The position numbers were made by a program, and so were the translations under genes. The notes beneath the pieces are model-generated. The model made no database searches, was not told the DNA's origin, and saw only the letters and a program-made list of their open reading frames with translations. Source: Crossiella equi (GTDB lineage Bacteria > Actinomycetota > Actinomycetes > Mycobacteriales > Pseudonocardiaceae). From it: DNA of 64,000 nucleotides. The stretch spans positions 4,759,786 to 4,823,785 of the forward strand of contig NZ_JAGIOO010000001.1 of the NCBI RefSeq assembly GCF_017876755.1, given 5' to 3'. Below, one piece after another: positions 1 to 9,487 of the stretch; within the stretch, counting starts at the first letter, position 1, and the number at the start of each line of letters is the position of its first letter.

Positions 1-1145
1 TCCCCGAGCCCGCGCTGGAGCGGCCCGCGCCGACCGGGGAGTTCGGGATCAACCTGCTCGGGCACCTGACCGCCGAGCTCGGCGTCGGCGAGCTCGGCCG
101 CGCGCTGCACAAGGCAGTGCACGCGGCGGGCATCCCGACCGCGACCGTGGTCGAGGACTTCCTGGTCAACAACCGGACCGCGATCGAGCGGCCGGACTCG
201 CTTGGTGCGCCGAAGTACCCCATCAGCGTCCTGTGCATCAACGCCGACACCACGACGCTGGCGGTCGACCTGTACCCGCAGCTGTTCAGCCAGCGGTACC
301 GGATCGGCGTGTGGTCGTGGGAGCTCGAGGACTTCCCGCCGACGATGCACAAGGCGTACGAGCTGGTCGACGAGATCTGGACGATCAGCGAGTTCTGCCG
401 CGCGGCGATCGCGGCGCACACCGACAAGCCGGTGAAGGTCTTCCCGATCCCGATCAGCGACCCCGGGCCGCCCAACCGGGGCAGGCGCGTGCCGGGGGCG
501 CCGGTGCGGTTCCTGTTCGCCTTCGACTTCAACTCCGTGGGCGAGCGGAAGAACCCGTGGGGCCTGGTCGACGCGTTCCGGATGGCCTTCCCCGAGGGCG
601 ACGAGGACGTGCGCCTGGTGGTCAAGGCGATCAACGGCGACCTGCACCCGGGCGCGGCCGAGCGGCTGCGCACGATGATCGGGGACGACCCGAGGATCGA
701 GCTGCTGGAGCGGTACCTGTCGGTGGCCGAGCTGGCCGCGCTCTACGACGAGAGCGACTGCTACGTGTCGCTGCACCGCTCCGAGGGCTTCGGGTTCACG
801 GTGGCCGAGGCGATGGCGCGGGGGCTGCCGGTGATCTCCACCGACTACTCCGGCAGCGCCGAGTTCCTGGACGCGAGCACTGGTTACCCGGTGCCGTTCA
901 CGATCACCCCGGTGGGTGACGGCTGGGAGCCGTATCCCCCGGACGCGGTATGGGCCGATCCAGATCTGGTGGAAGCCGCGAGCCTCATGCGGGACGTGGC
1001 GGATGATCCTGAGCACGCCGCTGCGGTGGGCCGGGCGGGTCGCGAGTACATTCTGCGTACCCGCACCGTGTCGGCCGCTGCGCACTGGGTGCGCAGCCAG
1101 CTGGAACAGGCCAGGTCACGACTTAGCGGTGGCACACACCACTGA
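1..1145 (+). CDS. Glycosyltransferase family 4 (GT-B), 5' partial
   Basis: The reading frame is already open at base 3, so the gene starts left of the window; an internal GTG at 117 is not the true start. The text before it (GINLLGHLTAELGVGELGR) is the typical N-terminal glycine loop of a GT-B fold glycosyltransferase, where the acceptor-side Rossmann domain begins. The C-terminal half carries the GT4 nucleotide-sugar motif LHRSEGFGFTVAEAMARGLPVISTDYSG (split: E-G-F-G-F then E-A-M-A-x-G-x-P-V), with the acidic donor-binding residues of the E-x7-E type. Family knowledge: such enzymes move a sugar from a nucleotide donor to a growing glycan on the cytoplasmic face. It is the first gene of a rightward run of surface-polysaccharide genes. 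The donor and acceptor cannot be read from sequence. Confidence 0.88.
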   Translation, partial: PEPALERPAPTGEFGINLLGHLTAELGVGELGRALHKAVHAAGIPTATVVEDFLVNNRTAIERPDSLGAPKYPISVLCINADTTTLAVDLYPQLFSQRYRIGVWSWELEDFPPTMHKAYELVDEIWTISEFCRAAIAAHTDKPVKVFPIPISDPGPPNRGRRVPGAPVRFLFAFDFNSVGERKNPWGLVDAFRMAFPEGDEDVRLVVKAINGDLHPGAAERLRTMIGDDPRIELLERYLSVAELAALYDESDCYVSLHRSEGFGFTVAEAMARGLPVISTDYSGSAEFLDASTGYPVPFTITPVGDGWEPYPPDAVWADPDLVEAASLMRDVADDPEHAAAVGRAGREYILRTRTVSAAAHWVRSQLEQARSRLSGGTHH

Positions 1146-1202
1146 CGGTGGCATCGGCACAATATGCCGCGTCTTCTTTACCCAGTGGAAGGGGGTGCCA
1201 GG

Positions 1203-2453
1203 GTGACCTGGCATGACGAGCTGCGCAAGCTCGACGAGGGTCTGGCCGCCGGCCTGATCTCCGCCGAGGAGTACCGAGCCCGCCGCGACGAGCTGTTGTC
1301 CGCGGCAGCGGGTGCGGGTGGCTCCCCCTCATTCACCCCACCGGGTGGACAGCAGCAGAGCATCGACAGCACGCAGGTCATGCAGCCGATCCGGGACAGC
1401 ACGCCGCCGCCGACCGCGGAGGCCACCCAGGTGGTCCCGCCCGTGGGCAACGGCGGCAACGCCGAGGCCACCCAGGTCGTGCGCAACTGGCAGCCGCAGC
1501 CCCCGGCCGGGGACGCCGACCGCACCCAGGTCGTGCCGAACGCCGGTGGCCAGCCGGGCTTCCCGCCGCCGCAGCCGGGCTACCCGTCCTCGCCGCCCTC
1601 CGGGTTCCCGCAGCAGCAGCCGCCGCCCGGCTTCCCGCCGCAGCACCAGCAGCGCCCCCCGCAGCAGCCGCCCCAGAACCCGTGGGGCGACGAGGCCAGC
1701 GCGGCCCCGCCGTGGGGTGGCGCCGGTGACCTGCCGCCGCTGCCGCCCGCGGGCAACGAGGCGTGGATCCGGCAGGGCCCCGAGGTGTTCGGTGCCTCCT
1801 CCGGCAAGTCCTCCAAGCTGCTGCCGATCATCGGCATCGTCGTGGTGGTCGCGCTGATCGGTGGCGCGGTGTGGTTCTTCGCCTTCCGCAAGGACGACAG
1901 CAGCCCGACCGACACCCAGGCGCAGACCTCGCAGGCCACCCCGACCACGACCACCTCGCAGAAGCCGTTCGAGGCGCTGCCGAACGGTCCGGGCACCCCG
2001 GACCCGAAGAGCAAGGTCTACGACCTGGCGCAGCTGCGCAGCTCCGGCCTGCTGCCCGAGGCCGAGGTGGACGCCGTGCAGGCGGCCAACCCGTCGGGCA
2101 TCACCTACAAGGGCAGCACCGAGGACCCGTTCACGTACTCGACCTTCGTGTTCGAGGCCAAGGACGCCGCCGCGGCCAAGGAGCTGCGGGACAAGCTGGC
2201 CGAGACCGCCCGGGCCGACGGCCTGGTCAAGGGCGAGGTCGGTGACATGCCCAAGACCGGCGAGGTCCAGCAGTTCATCGACGACAGCCGCGCGATGTTC
2301 CGCATCGTCTGGACCTCCGGCAACAAGGTCATCCGCGCGAACGTCTCGCAGAACCCGGTGCCGCCGCAGGGCCCCGGCCGGGACGAGAAGCTGGTCGCCC
2401 AGTTCCACCGGCTCGTGGTGGGCCAGGTCCAGCCCAAGTTCCCCGGCCAGTGA
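1203..2453 (+). CDS. Proline-rich single-pass membrane protein of unknown function
   Basis: GTG at 1203 is preferred over the upstream in-frame ATG at 1164 because GGAAGGGGG lies about 8 nt before it and the protein then begins TWHDELRKLDEGLAAGLISAEEYRARRDELL (charged helix, first ~35 residues), an opening often seen in actinobacterial membrane proteins (resembles SHOCT-like short helices). Three repeats of the form A-T-Q-V-V / R-T-Q-V-V follow, then a Pro/Gln-rich linker to about residue 190, one transmembrane helix (LLPIIGIVVVVALIGGAVWFF), a Ser/Thr-rich stalk, and an extracellular C-terminal domain of about 150 residues. Its stop overlaps the GTG of the next gene (GTGA), so the two are translationally coupled. 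No enzymatic motif is visible; a role in anchoring or regulating glycan synthesis is inference from position only. Confidence 0.8.
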   Translation: MTWHDELRKLDEGLAAGLISAEEYRARRDELLSAAAGAGGSPSFTPPGGQQQSIDSTQVMQPIRDSTPPPTAEATQVVPPVGNGGNAEATQVVRNWQPQPPAGDADRTQVVPNAGGQPGFPPPQPGYPSSPPSGFPQQQPPPGFPPQHQQRPPQQPPQNPWGDEASAAPPWGGAGDLPPLPPAGNEAWIRQGPEVFGASSGKSSKLLPIIGIVVVVALIGGAVWFFAFRKDDSSPTDTQAQTSQATPTTTTSQKPFEALPNGPGTPDPKSKVYDLAQLRSSGLLPEAEVDAVQAANPSGITYKGSTEDPFTYSTFVFEAKDAAAAKELRDKLAETARADGLVKGEVGDMPKTGEVQQFIDDSRAMFRIVWTSGNKVIRANVSQNPVPPQGPGRDEKLVAQFHRLVVGQVQPKFPGQ

Positions 2454-4171
2454 GTGACGACGTAACGACGGATCGGCGTGCGGCCCCGCGCGAGGAGCGC
2501 GGTGGCTTCACGCCGATCTCGGCTGTTGAGGTCTCCACCCCCGAGTGGCTGCGGCGGGTCTCCTGGCCCGCCGTGCTCATCGGGGTGTTCGGGGTGCTGC
2601 CCGTCATCGGGGTGGCACTGGAGATCGCGGGTGCGCCCCGGCTGCACTTCCTCGACTACTGGACCGTGCTGACGCAGCTCACCAACGACGACGGCACGCT
2701 GATCCCGAGGGCCCTGGTCAAGTACCACAACGAGCACCCGATGTTCGTGCCCGCGCTGATCTTCTGGCTGGACGCGAAGTTCCTCGGGGGCAACAACCAC
2801 GCGCTGGGCGCGCTGACCGCGGTGTTCGCGCTCGGCCTGGCCGTGGTGCTCAACCGCATGCTGCCGCGCACGCTGGCGCCGGTGAAGCGCAGCGCGCTGA
2901 CGGTGGCGTTCCTGTTCCTGGTGCTCGGGACGAACGCGACCGAGATGTTCGGCCAGGGCATGAGCGGCATCAGCTGGCTGCCGCAGTTCTTCTTCGCCGC
3001 GCTGGCGGTGCTGCTCGCGCAGCGCGGGCGCCCGGTGTGGTCGATGGCGGCCGCACTGGCCGCGTGCGTCTGCCACGGCACGGCGTTCGCGGTGTTCCCC
3101 GGCCTGGCGCTGGTGTACTTCCTGCGTGGGGACAAGGCCCGGCGCGTGGTGTGGCCGCTGGCGATCGGCCTGCTCATCGTGGTCGGCTGGGCGCTGACCG
3201 TCACCCGCAGCCGCCAGACCTCGGCCTCGCTCGAGGCAGACGACTACCTGGCCTTCTTCGCGGGCACGATCGGCCAGCTGTGGTCGGCGAAGTCCCCGGA
3301 CCTGGCCGTGGCCGCCGGTGCGTTCACCGCGGCCGGGCTGGTGACCGCGGTGGTGCTGCTCCTGCGGCGCCGCGCGGCCGGTCCGGTCGAGCCGGTCATC
3401 GCGGGCTGGGCGGGTCTGGCCACCTACGTGCTGGCCGCCGCCGCGTCGATCGCGGTGGGCCGCACGCTGCTGGGCGTGTCCGTGTCGGTGGCCGGGCGCT
3501 TCGCCGAGGTCGCCGCGCTGGCCGCCGCCGCGCTGCTGGCGCTGGCCGTGCTGTGGTTCCCGCAGGTCTCGCCCGCACGGGTCGGCGCGGTGGTGCTGTC
3601 CGTGGCCGCGGTGTCCTACGTGGTCGGCAACGGCCAGGCGGGCATCCAGCGGCACCTCTACGACGAGCAGGCGACCGCGGCCGTGGCCATGCGCGTGAAC
3701 GCGCTGAACGAGGTGAACCGGCAGCGCATCAACACCCAGGTGCTGCCCGCCGCCAAGGCCATCGGGGTCTACCCGTTCAACTCCGACTTCACGCTGGGCT
3801 GCGGGCCCGGCCGGGAGCTGGGCGACCTGGTGGACCCGGGCAAGGTCGAGGAGCTGGCGAACCCGGCGCCCGACCTGCCGAACGTGGGCAACATCGACAG
3901 CGGGCCGGTGGCGGGCGACGCGCCCATCGCGGGCTGGGCGCTGGTGAACAAGCGCGCGGTGGACTGCGTGCTGGTGATCGACTCGAACAACCGGATCGTC
4001 GGTGGTGGCGGGGTTGGCATCCGGCGGCCGGACATCGCGTTGGCGCTGCACGTGGACGAGCAGGACAGCGGGTTCATCGCGGTGGCCGCGCCCGGTGCGA
4101 CCAGCCCGAAGGTGCTGGTGTCCGCCCGCGGCGCGCTGTTCCACGTCGGGGCCGTGACCGCGAAGGGCTGA
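2450..4171 (+). CDS. Polytopic membrane protein, possible GT-C type glycosyltransferase
   Basis: About ten hydrophobic helices follow a short cytoplasmic N-terminus. The first loop after helix 1 contains [10 protein letters not shown], then [17 protein letters not shown] before helix 2. An acidic residue near the first helix followed by an (x)HP(M/P) motif is how GT-C glycosyltransferases (PMT/ArnT-like) look in their first extracytoplasmic loop, so a polyprenyl-phosphate-sugar-dependent transferase is plausible but unproven. The C-terminal ~150 residues are soluble and extracytoplasmic ([17 protein letters not shown] region) with two cysteines. The start GTG overlaps the previous stop, and the next gene starts 1 nt after this stop, so it sits inside a tight operon. 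No named family is recognised with certainty. Confidence 0.8.
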   Translation: MSDDVTTDRRAAPREERGGFTPISAVEVSTPEWLRRVSWPAVLIGVFGVLPVIGVALEIAGAPRLHFLDYWTVLTQLTNDDGTLIPRALVKYHNEHPMFVPALIFWLDAKFLGGNNHALGALTAVFALGLAVVLNRMLPRTLAPVKRSALTVAFLFLVLGTNATEMFGQGMSGISWLPQFFFAALAVLLAQRGRPVWSMAAALAACVCHGTAFAVFPGLALVYFLRGDKARRVVWPLAIGLLIVVGWALTVTRSRQTSASLEADDYLAFFAGTIGQLWSAKSPDLAVAAGAFTAAGLVTAVVLLLRRRAAGPVEPVIAGWAGLATYVLAAAASIAVGRTLLGVSVSVAGRFAEVAALAAAALLALAVLWFPQVSPARVGAVVLSVAAVSYVVGNGQAGIQRHLYDEQATAAVAMRVNALNEVNRQRINTQVLPAAKAIGVYPFNSDFTLGCGPGRELGDLVDPGKVEELANPAPDLPNVGNIDSGPVAGDAPIAGWALVNKRAVDCVLVIDSNNRIVGGGGVGIRRPDIALALHVDEQDSGFIAVAAPGATSPKVLVSARGALFHVGAVTAKG

Positions 4172-4172
4172 G

Positions 4173-7100
4173 ATGAGCGACGAGGTGCTGTGGCGCGGGC
4201 TGCTCGCGCCCATCCGGCTGACCCCGGACGCGCGGGTGGTGCAGGTCGGCCCGGAGGGGCTCAGCGAGGGTGGGCCGTTCGACGTCGCGCTGCTGCCCGG
4301 CACGGTCGAGCAGACCGCCGACCCGGGCACGCTGCTCGGGCAGGTGGCCGGGCAGCTCGGGCCGGAGGGCGTGGTCGTGCTGTCCGCGCACAACCAGCTC
4401 GGGCTCGGCGCGCTGATGGGCATGCCGGAGCAGGCGCGGGAGCGCACCTGGCTCGGCGCCGTGGACTACCCGGGCAAGACCGGGCCGCGCACGTGGTCCT
4501 GGAATGCGCTCACCGCCATGTTGGAGCGGGCCGGGCTGACCACGCAGCGCTGGCTGCTCTGCTACCCCGACCACGTGCGGCCGCGCGCGGTGGTGGACGC
4601 GATGGTGTTCGCCCGCCCGGACCGGTTCGAGCTGGTGGACAAGCTGGTGCGCGACCCGCTGCTGGGCACCGCGGCCGGGCACCGGGCCGGGGTCCCGGGC
4701 CGTCGGCTGCACCAGCTGGCGCTCGCCGAAGGCATCGCCGCGGCCATGGCACCGTCGTTCCTGGTGGTGGCCGGACGCACGCAGGCCGCGGTGGACCGCG
4801 CGGTCGAGCCGGGTCTGGCCTGGCTGGTGAACACCAGCAGGCAGCCCCGGTGGCAGCGGGCCCGGCGGCTCGGCGACGACCTGGTGCTGACCACCACGCA
4901 CGGCACGGACAACACCGAGGGCTGGCTGCGGCAGCGCGTGGTACCGCAGGAGCCATGGCTGCCCGGCCGCTGCCTGGACGGGGTGCTGCTGGACGCGCTG
5001 GCCATCGGTGATCTGGACCGGGCGAGCGGCCTGCTCGGGCTGTGGTGCCGGACCTGCCTGGCGCAGGCGCGACCGCTGGCCCCCGAGGACGTGGTCCACC
5101 CGTTCCTGCCCGGGCGCACCGGGGTGCCGGTGCTGCCGCCGGACTGTCTGGACGTGCACCCGGGCAACCTGGTGCTCAGCCCGGACCGCGAGACCCGGCG
5201 CATCGACCTGGAGTGGGAGGCGGGCACCGGCGTCGACGCCGAGCTGGCCCTGCTCCGGGGGCTGCGGGAGTTCGCGCGCGAGCTGCGCGACTCCGGGGCG
5301 CCGCACCCGTGGCCCGCGGAGACCAACCTGCAGAAGCTGCTGTTCCGGCTGGCCGACCTGTGCGGGCTCGGCGGTCCGGCGCGGCAGCGGTGGGACGAGC
5401 TGACCCTGGCCGAGGCCGACCTGCAGGAGCTGGTGTCCGGGGCGTCCCGGGACGAGGTGCTGGCCACGCTGAAGGCGGACGCGGTACTGCCGGGCCGGCC
5501 GAGGGTGTGGGAGCTGCCGCCCGGGCTGGGCGACGTCGGCCGAGCGCTGGTGGCCAAGGAGCAGGCGGAGAAGAACGCGCTCGCGCTGACCGCCGAGGTC
5601 GAGTCGCTGCGGCAGAAGCTCGCGCACCGCAAGGCCGAGCTGACCCAGGCGCGGGCGCAGGCCGAGGAGCTGCGCGAGGAGCTGACCGAGGCGCACCGGT
5701 CGGCGGAGAGGGCGTTGCGGGAGGCGGACGCGGAGCGCGAGGTGCTCGCGCAGGAGCTGTCGCTGACCCGCAACGAGCTGATCGAGCTGGACAACCGGGT
5801 GGGCAGCGCGTTCGCCGGGCTGGCCGAGGCCGCGGAGGACTTCGAGCGCGCGCGGTCGGAGGCGGACGAGGCCCGTGCGGACGCGGCGGCGCAGCACAAC
5901 GCCGGGGACCAGCTGCGCGACCGGCTGGCCCGCACCCGGGCGCGGCTGGACGCGCTGGAGGGGTCGTCGCTGGTCCAGGCCGGGCACCGGTACGTCTGGC
6001 CCGCCGCCCGGGCCGCACGCGGGGTGCGCGACCTGCTGCTCGGGCGCGGGGGCGAGGAGCCGGACGGTGTGCTGCGGCGGGCCAGCCGGTACGCGCCCGC
6101 GCTGACCCCGCTGCTGGCCCGGCGCCAGCGCACGCGGTCGGACGGCGCCCGCGAGGCCGGGCTGCGGTTCGCCGTGGACGTGCCGAGGGAGCCGGTGCAC
6201 ATCGGGCGCGGCCAGGTCGTGGACATCGCGGGCTGGGCCGTGCACTCGGACCTGCCGGTGCGCGCGGTGTGGGTGCAGGCCGACGGCCAGCGCCACCAGG
6301 CCGGACTCGGGTTCGCGCGGCCGACCGTGCGCGCGGAGCTGGAGGCGGCGGGCTGGCACGTGCCGGAGGGCTCCGGGTTCCGGGTGCGGGTACCGCTGCC
6401 CGCCGGGCCGACGCGGCACGACCTGCCGTTGGAGCTGCTGGTCGACCTGAGCGACGGCACGCGGCTGCACCGGGCGCTGCCCTCGCTGCGCACGCGCGCG
6501 GAGGTCGGCATCCGGCCGGTGCGCGCGACCTGGCCGGGCACCGGGCCGAAGGTGGCGATCTGCCTGGCCAGCTACCACCCGGAGCGGCGGTTCCTGGCCG
6601 AGCAGCTGGAGTCGATCCGGAAGCAGACGCACGGCAACTGGGTGTGCCTGATCTCCGACGACGGCACCGACCCGGCCGCGCGGGCGGTGCTGACCGAGCT
6701 GACCGAGGGCGACCCCCGGTTCGTGGTGGCCGAGCACGACCGCAACGTCGGCTTCTACCGCAACTTCGAGCGGGCGCTGCGGATGGTGCCGCTGGACGCG
6801 GACGCGGTCGCGCTGTCCGACCAGGACGACGTGTGGGACCCGGACAAGCTCGCGGTGCAGCTGTCCCGGCTCGAGGACCCGAAGGTCCAGCTCGTGTACT
6901 GCGACATGCGCCTGATCGACGACTCGGGCGAGCTCATCGCCTCGACCTCGTGGGAGCACCGGCGCAACCAGTGGACCGAGCTGGACGCGCTGCTGATGCT
7001 GAACACGGTCACCGGTGCGGCCTCGCTGATCCGGGCCGACCTGGTGCGCGAGCGGATCCTGCCGTTCCCGCCCGGCACACCGACCGCCTACCACGACCAG

Positions 7101-7583
7101 TGGATCGCGGCGACGGCGTTGTCGGTGGGCGAGCTGGCGTTCGTGGCGCGGCCGTTGCAGTCCTACCGGCAGCACGGGGAGAACGTCAGCGGCTGGATGC
7201 TGCCGTGGTGGACCAAGGGCCTGCCCGGCCCGGTCGGCCTGGCCGAGCTGAGCCTGGGCATCGAGCGGCGGCTGTCCCCGCAGCGGCGGGAGGAGCTGGA
7301 GCACGTGGTGGAGCACGAGCTGCGCCGCATCGCGCAGTTCGCCACCGTGCTGCTGGCCCGCAACGGCGACCGCCTGGACGCCGAGACCCGGGACGTGCTG
7401 GTGAAGCTGTCCGGGGTGGAGCGGCAGCTGACCACGCTGGTGGAGCTGGCCGCGCGGGCGGTGCCGGGGCGGGCGGAGACGGGGGGCACCGAGCGGTACT
7501 TCCTCACCGCCGCGCTGCGCTGGCACGCGTTGCGGCGCGCCCGGCGGCGGATGCCTGAGCGGACCGTGGCCCCGCTGGACTAG
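4173..7583 (+). CDS. Modular glycan enzyme: methyltransferase-like, kinase-like, coiled coil, beta domain, GT2
   Basis: Five segments are visible. Residues 1-135 resemble the C-terminal half of a class I SAM methyltransferase (LLGQVAGQLGPEGVVVLSAHN, then the late W-N-A-L-x-x-M-L-E-R-A-G-L), but the glycine-rich SAM loop is degenerate. Residues ~180-400 carry a kinase-type (APH/WbdD-like) signature: D327-V-H-P-G-N332 (D-x4-N catalytic loop) and I-D345-L-E (metal-binding Asp). Residues ~458-597 are a long charged coiled coil. Residues ~655-780 form a beta domain with the G-W-A motif. Residues ~790-1055 are a GT2 domain with KVAICLASYHPERRFL, ISDDGTD and LSD883-Q-D885-D886. The order methyltransferase-kinase-coiled coil matches the O-antigen chain terminator WbdD, here fused to a glycosyltransferase. 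The gene starts 1 nt after the upstream stop and shares a CTAG stop with the convergent gene. Confidence 0.85.
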   Translation: MSDEVLWRGLLAPIRLTPDARVVQVGPEGLSEGGPFDVALLPGTVEQTADPGTLLGQVAGQLGPEGVVVLSAHNQLGLGALMGMPEQARERTWLGAVDYPGKTGPRTWSWNALTAMLERAGLTTQRWLLCYPDHVRPRAVVDAMVFARPDRFELVDKLVRDPLLGTAAGHRAGVPGRRLHQLALAEGIAAAMAPSFLVVAGRTQAAVDRAVEPGLAWLVNTSRQPRWQRARRLGDDLVLTTTHGTDNTEGWLRQRVVPQEPWLPGRCLDGVLLDALAIGDLDRASGLLGLWCRTCLAQARPLAPEDVVHPFLPGRTGVPVLPPDCLDVHPGNLVLSPDRETRRIDLEWEAGTGVDAELALLRGLREFARELRDSGAPHPWPAETNLQKLLFRLADLCGLGGPARQRWDELTLAEADLQELVSGASRDEVLATLKADAVLPGRPRVWELPPGLGDVGRALVAKEQAEKNALALTAEVESLRQKLAHRKAELTQARAQAEELREELTEAHRSAERALREADAEREVLAQELSLTRNELIELDNRVGSAFAGLAEAAEDFERARSEADEARADAAAQHNAGDQLRDRLARTRARLDALEGSSLVQAGHRYVWPAARAARGVRDLLLGRGGEEPDGVLRRASRYAPALTPLLARRQRTRSDGAREAGLRFAVDVPREPVHIGRGQVVDIAGWAVHSDLPVRAVWVQADGQRHQAGLGFARPTVRAELEAAGWHVPEGSGFRVRVPLPAGPTRHDLPLELLVDLSDGTRLHRALPSLRTRAEVGIRPVRATWPGTGPKVAICLASYHPERRFLAEQLESIRKQTHGNWVCLISDDGTDPAARAVLTELTEGDPRFVVAEHDRNVGFYRNFERALRMVPLDADAVALSDQDDVWDPDKLAVQLSRLEDPKVQLVYCDMRLIDDSGELIASTSWEHRRNQWTELDALLMLNTVTGAASLIRADLVRERILPFPPGTPTAYHDQWIAATALSVGELAFVARPLQSYRQHGENVSGWMLPWWTKGLPGPVGLAELSLGIERRLSPQRREELEHVVEHELRRIAQFATVLLARNGDRLDAETRDVLVKLSGVERQLTTLVELAARAVPGRAETGGTERYFLTAALRWHALRRARRRMPERTVAPLD

Positions 7584-9487
7584 CGGGCGAAGGCGCTCGC
7601 CGGTGGGGCGATGCCGCAGTGGATCAGCACCTGCGTCATCGCCTCGGTGAACCGCGCGGGCGGGAAGTGCTCGGCGGCCATGGCCAGCAGGCGCGTCTGG
7701 ACTCGGGTCCAGTGCGCGTCGTCCTCCAACAGCCTGCGGGTCAGCTCGGCGAGCTCGGCCGGGGTCTGGCCGACCAGGTCCGCGCGCAGCTCGCCCAGGG
7801 GCAGGCCTTCGGCGCCGATCGTGGTGGTGACGAAGGGCAGGCCGGCGGCCAAGGCGTCCAGGAGCTTGGTCTGGATGCCCGCACCGCTGCGGGCCGGGAC
7901 GACGAGCACCCGGGCCGAGCGCAGGTAGGGGGCCGGGTCGGCGACCCAGCCGATGACGTCCACGCCCGGGGCCGCGAGGGAGGCCGGGGCGTTCGCGCCG
8001 ATGATGCGCAGCGGGACCTCCTCCAGCAGCGGCAGCACCGCGGTGACCAGCTCGTGGGCGGCGACCTCGTTGGAGTTCGGGGTGTCGCCGAAGGCTCCGT
8101 GGAAGAGCAGGCCCCGGCGGCGGTCCACACCCTGCGGGGACGGGCTGACCGCGACCGGCTGCGGGGCGAGGAGCAGGTTCGCCTCGGGGGCGTAGCGGGC
8201 GGCCCAGTCGATCTCGGCCTGGCTGCCGACCGTGGTCAGCTCGGCCCAGGCCAGCCCGCCTCGTTCGGCCTCGCGCCAGGAGGCGGCCTCGGTGGCGCAG
8301 GCCCGGCGGGCGGCGGCGTCGGCCAGGACGGAGAATCGGCGTTCGGCTTCCTGGTGCAGGAAGGTCTGGGTGTCGAACAGGCGCACGGCCTGCGGCTGCA
8401 CCGCGCTGACCAGCTGGGCCAGCGGCAGGCCCCGGGCGGACAGGGCCACGAGCACGTCGTAGAGCCCGGCGCGGTCCTTGGCCCAGGCCAGCGGGTCCGC
8501 GGGCTGGCAGACCTCAAAACCCAGCGAGCGCAGCGGAGCCGGGTCACCGCCCCGGCAGAGCAGGGTGAGCGCGGCCTCCGGGTGCGCCGCGCGCCAGGCG
8601 GTCAGCACCGTCCAGGCGCGCTGGGCGCCTTGGCCGTGGGTCGGGTCGGGGGCCTCGTCCAGCGTGAACACCGCGCGGAACGGGGCGAGCTGGTCACGCA
8701 GCCACCACAGGCGGTGCCAGTGCTCGTGCACGTCGGCCACCGGCGGGCGCTGCGCCAGGGTCTCCGGCCAGCGCCGGACGAAGACCTCGTGGTTGATCGC
8801 GGACAGCTCGATCGCGCGCGGCGTGGTGCTGCTGCCGTGCCGGACGTGCCGCACCCGGGAAGCGGGCTCGACCCAGATCTGCCAGCCCAACGAGCGCAGC
8901 GCGAACTGGAGGTCGGTGTCCTCGAAGTAGGCGATGTGGAAGTCCGGGCTGAAGCCGCCGGTCTGCCAGAACGCGCGGCGGCGCATGAGCAGGCACGCGG
9001 CCGAGGAGTAGTCGGCCGAGCGCGGGTACAGCCAGGAGGAGTCGGTGTCGCCGTCGCCGAGGCCACGGCTCCAGCCGTCGCCGCCGATGATGCTGCCCGC
9101 CTCCTGGAGGCGGCCGTCCGGGAACTCCAGCACCGAGCCGACCGCGGCCGCCGCGGGCGTGGCGTCCAGGCGGGCGAGCAGCGGCTCGAACCAGCCGGGG
9201 GTGACCTCGACGTCGGCGTTGAGGAAGCACACCAGCTCGGTGCGGGCGTGCTGGACGCCGAGGTTGCAGCCCGCGCCGAAGCCGAGGTTCTCGCGCATCC
9301 GCAGCACGGTCGCGCCGGTGAGGTTGTGCTCCAGCCACTCGCCCGTGCCGTCCGGGGAGGCGCTGTCCACCACCACGACCTCGTACGGGCCGGGCGTGTG
9401 CTCGGCCAGCGTGTTGAGGCAGTTCACCAGCATCTCGTGGCCGTTGTACGTGACCAGCACGAACGTGACCCTGGGGACGGCGGTCAC
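7580..9487 (-). CDS. Bifunctional glycosyltransferase, GT2 plus GT4
   Basis: The start is the GTG at 9487, which overlaps the upstream stop (GTGA) and begins TAVPRVTFVLVTYNGHEML, the GT2 beta-strand. The GT2 part (residues ~1-270) has VVVDSASPDGTGEWL, NLGFGAGCNLG, the metal-site FLNADVEVTPGWF and the catalytic YFEDTDLQ; it resembles rhamnosyl/galactofuranosyl-type enzymes. The C-terminal ~300 residues form a GT-B domain with VIGWVADPAPYLRSARVLVVP and AGIQTKLLDALAAGLPFVTT, typical of GT4 donor domains. Two transferases in one chain suggest sequential addition of two sugars. It is translationally coupled to the pyruvyltransferase-like gene and converges on the modular GT2 gene, sharing the palindromic CTAG stop. 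Sugars transferred are unknown. Confidence 0.87.
   Translation of the reverse strand: MTAVPRVTFVLVTYNGHEMLVNCLNTLAEHTPGPYEVVVVDSASPDGTGEWLEHNLTGATVLRMRENLGFGAGCNLGVQHARTELVCFLNADVEVTPGWFEPLLARLDATPAAAAVGSVLEFPDGRLQEAGSIIGGDGWSRGLGDGDTDSSWLYPRSADYSSAACLLMRRRAFWQTGGFSPDFHIAYFEDTDLQFALRSLGWQIWVEPASRVRHVRHGSSTTPRAIELSAINHEVFVRRWPETLAQRPPVADVHEHWHRLWWLRDQLAPFRAVFTLDEAPDPTHGQGAQRAWTVLTAWRAAHPEAALTLLCRGGDPAPLRSLGFEVCQPADPLAWAKDRAGLYDVLVALSARGLPLAQLVSAVQPQAVRLFDTQTFLHQEAERRFSVLADAAARRACATEAASWREAERGGLAWAELTTVGSQAEIDWAARYAPEANLLLAPQPVAVSPSPQGVDRRRGLLFHGAFGDTPNSNEVAAHELVTAVLPLLEEVPLRIIGANAPASLAAPGVDVIGWVADPAPYLRSARVLVVPARSGAGIQTKLLDALAAGLPFVTTTIGAEGLPLGELRADLVGQTPAELAELTRRLLEDDAHWTRVQTRLLAMAAEHFPPARFTEAMTQVLIHCGIAPPASAFAR

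Noticed and set aside
2105-7526. Two very long antisense open frames (780 and 1150 codons) opposite the glycan genes
   Set aside because: Typical GC-rich shadow frames: His/Arg/Gly/Ala/Pro-rich text, no domain motif, and fully overlapped by frames with clear family motifs.
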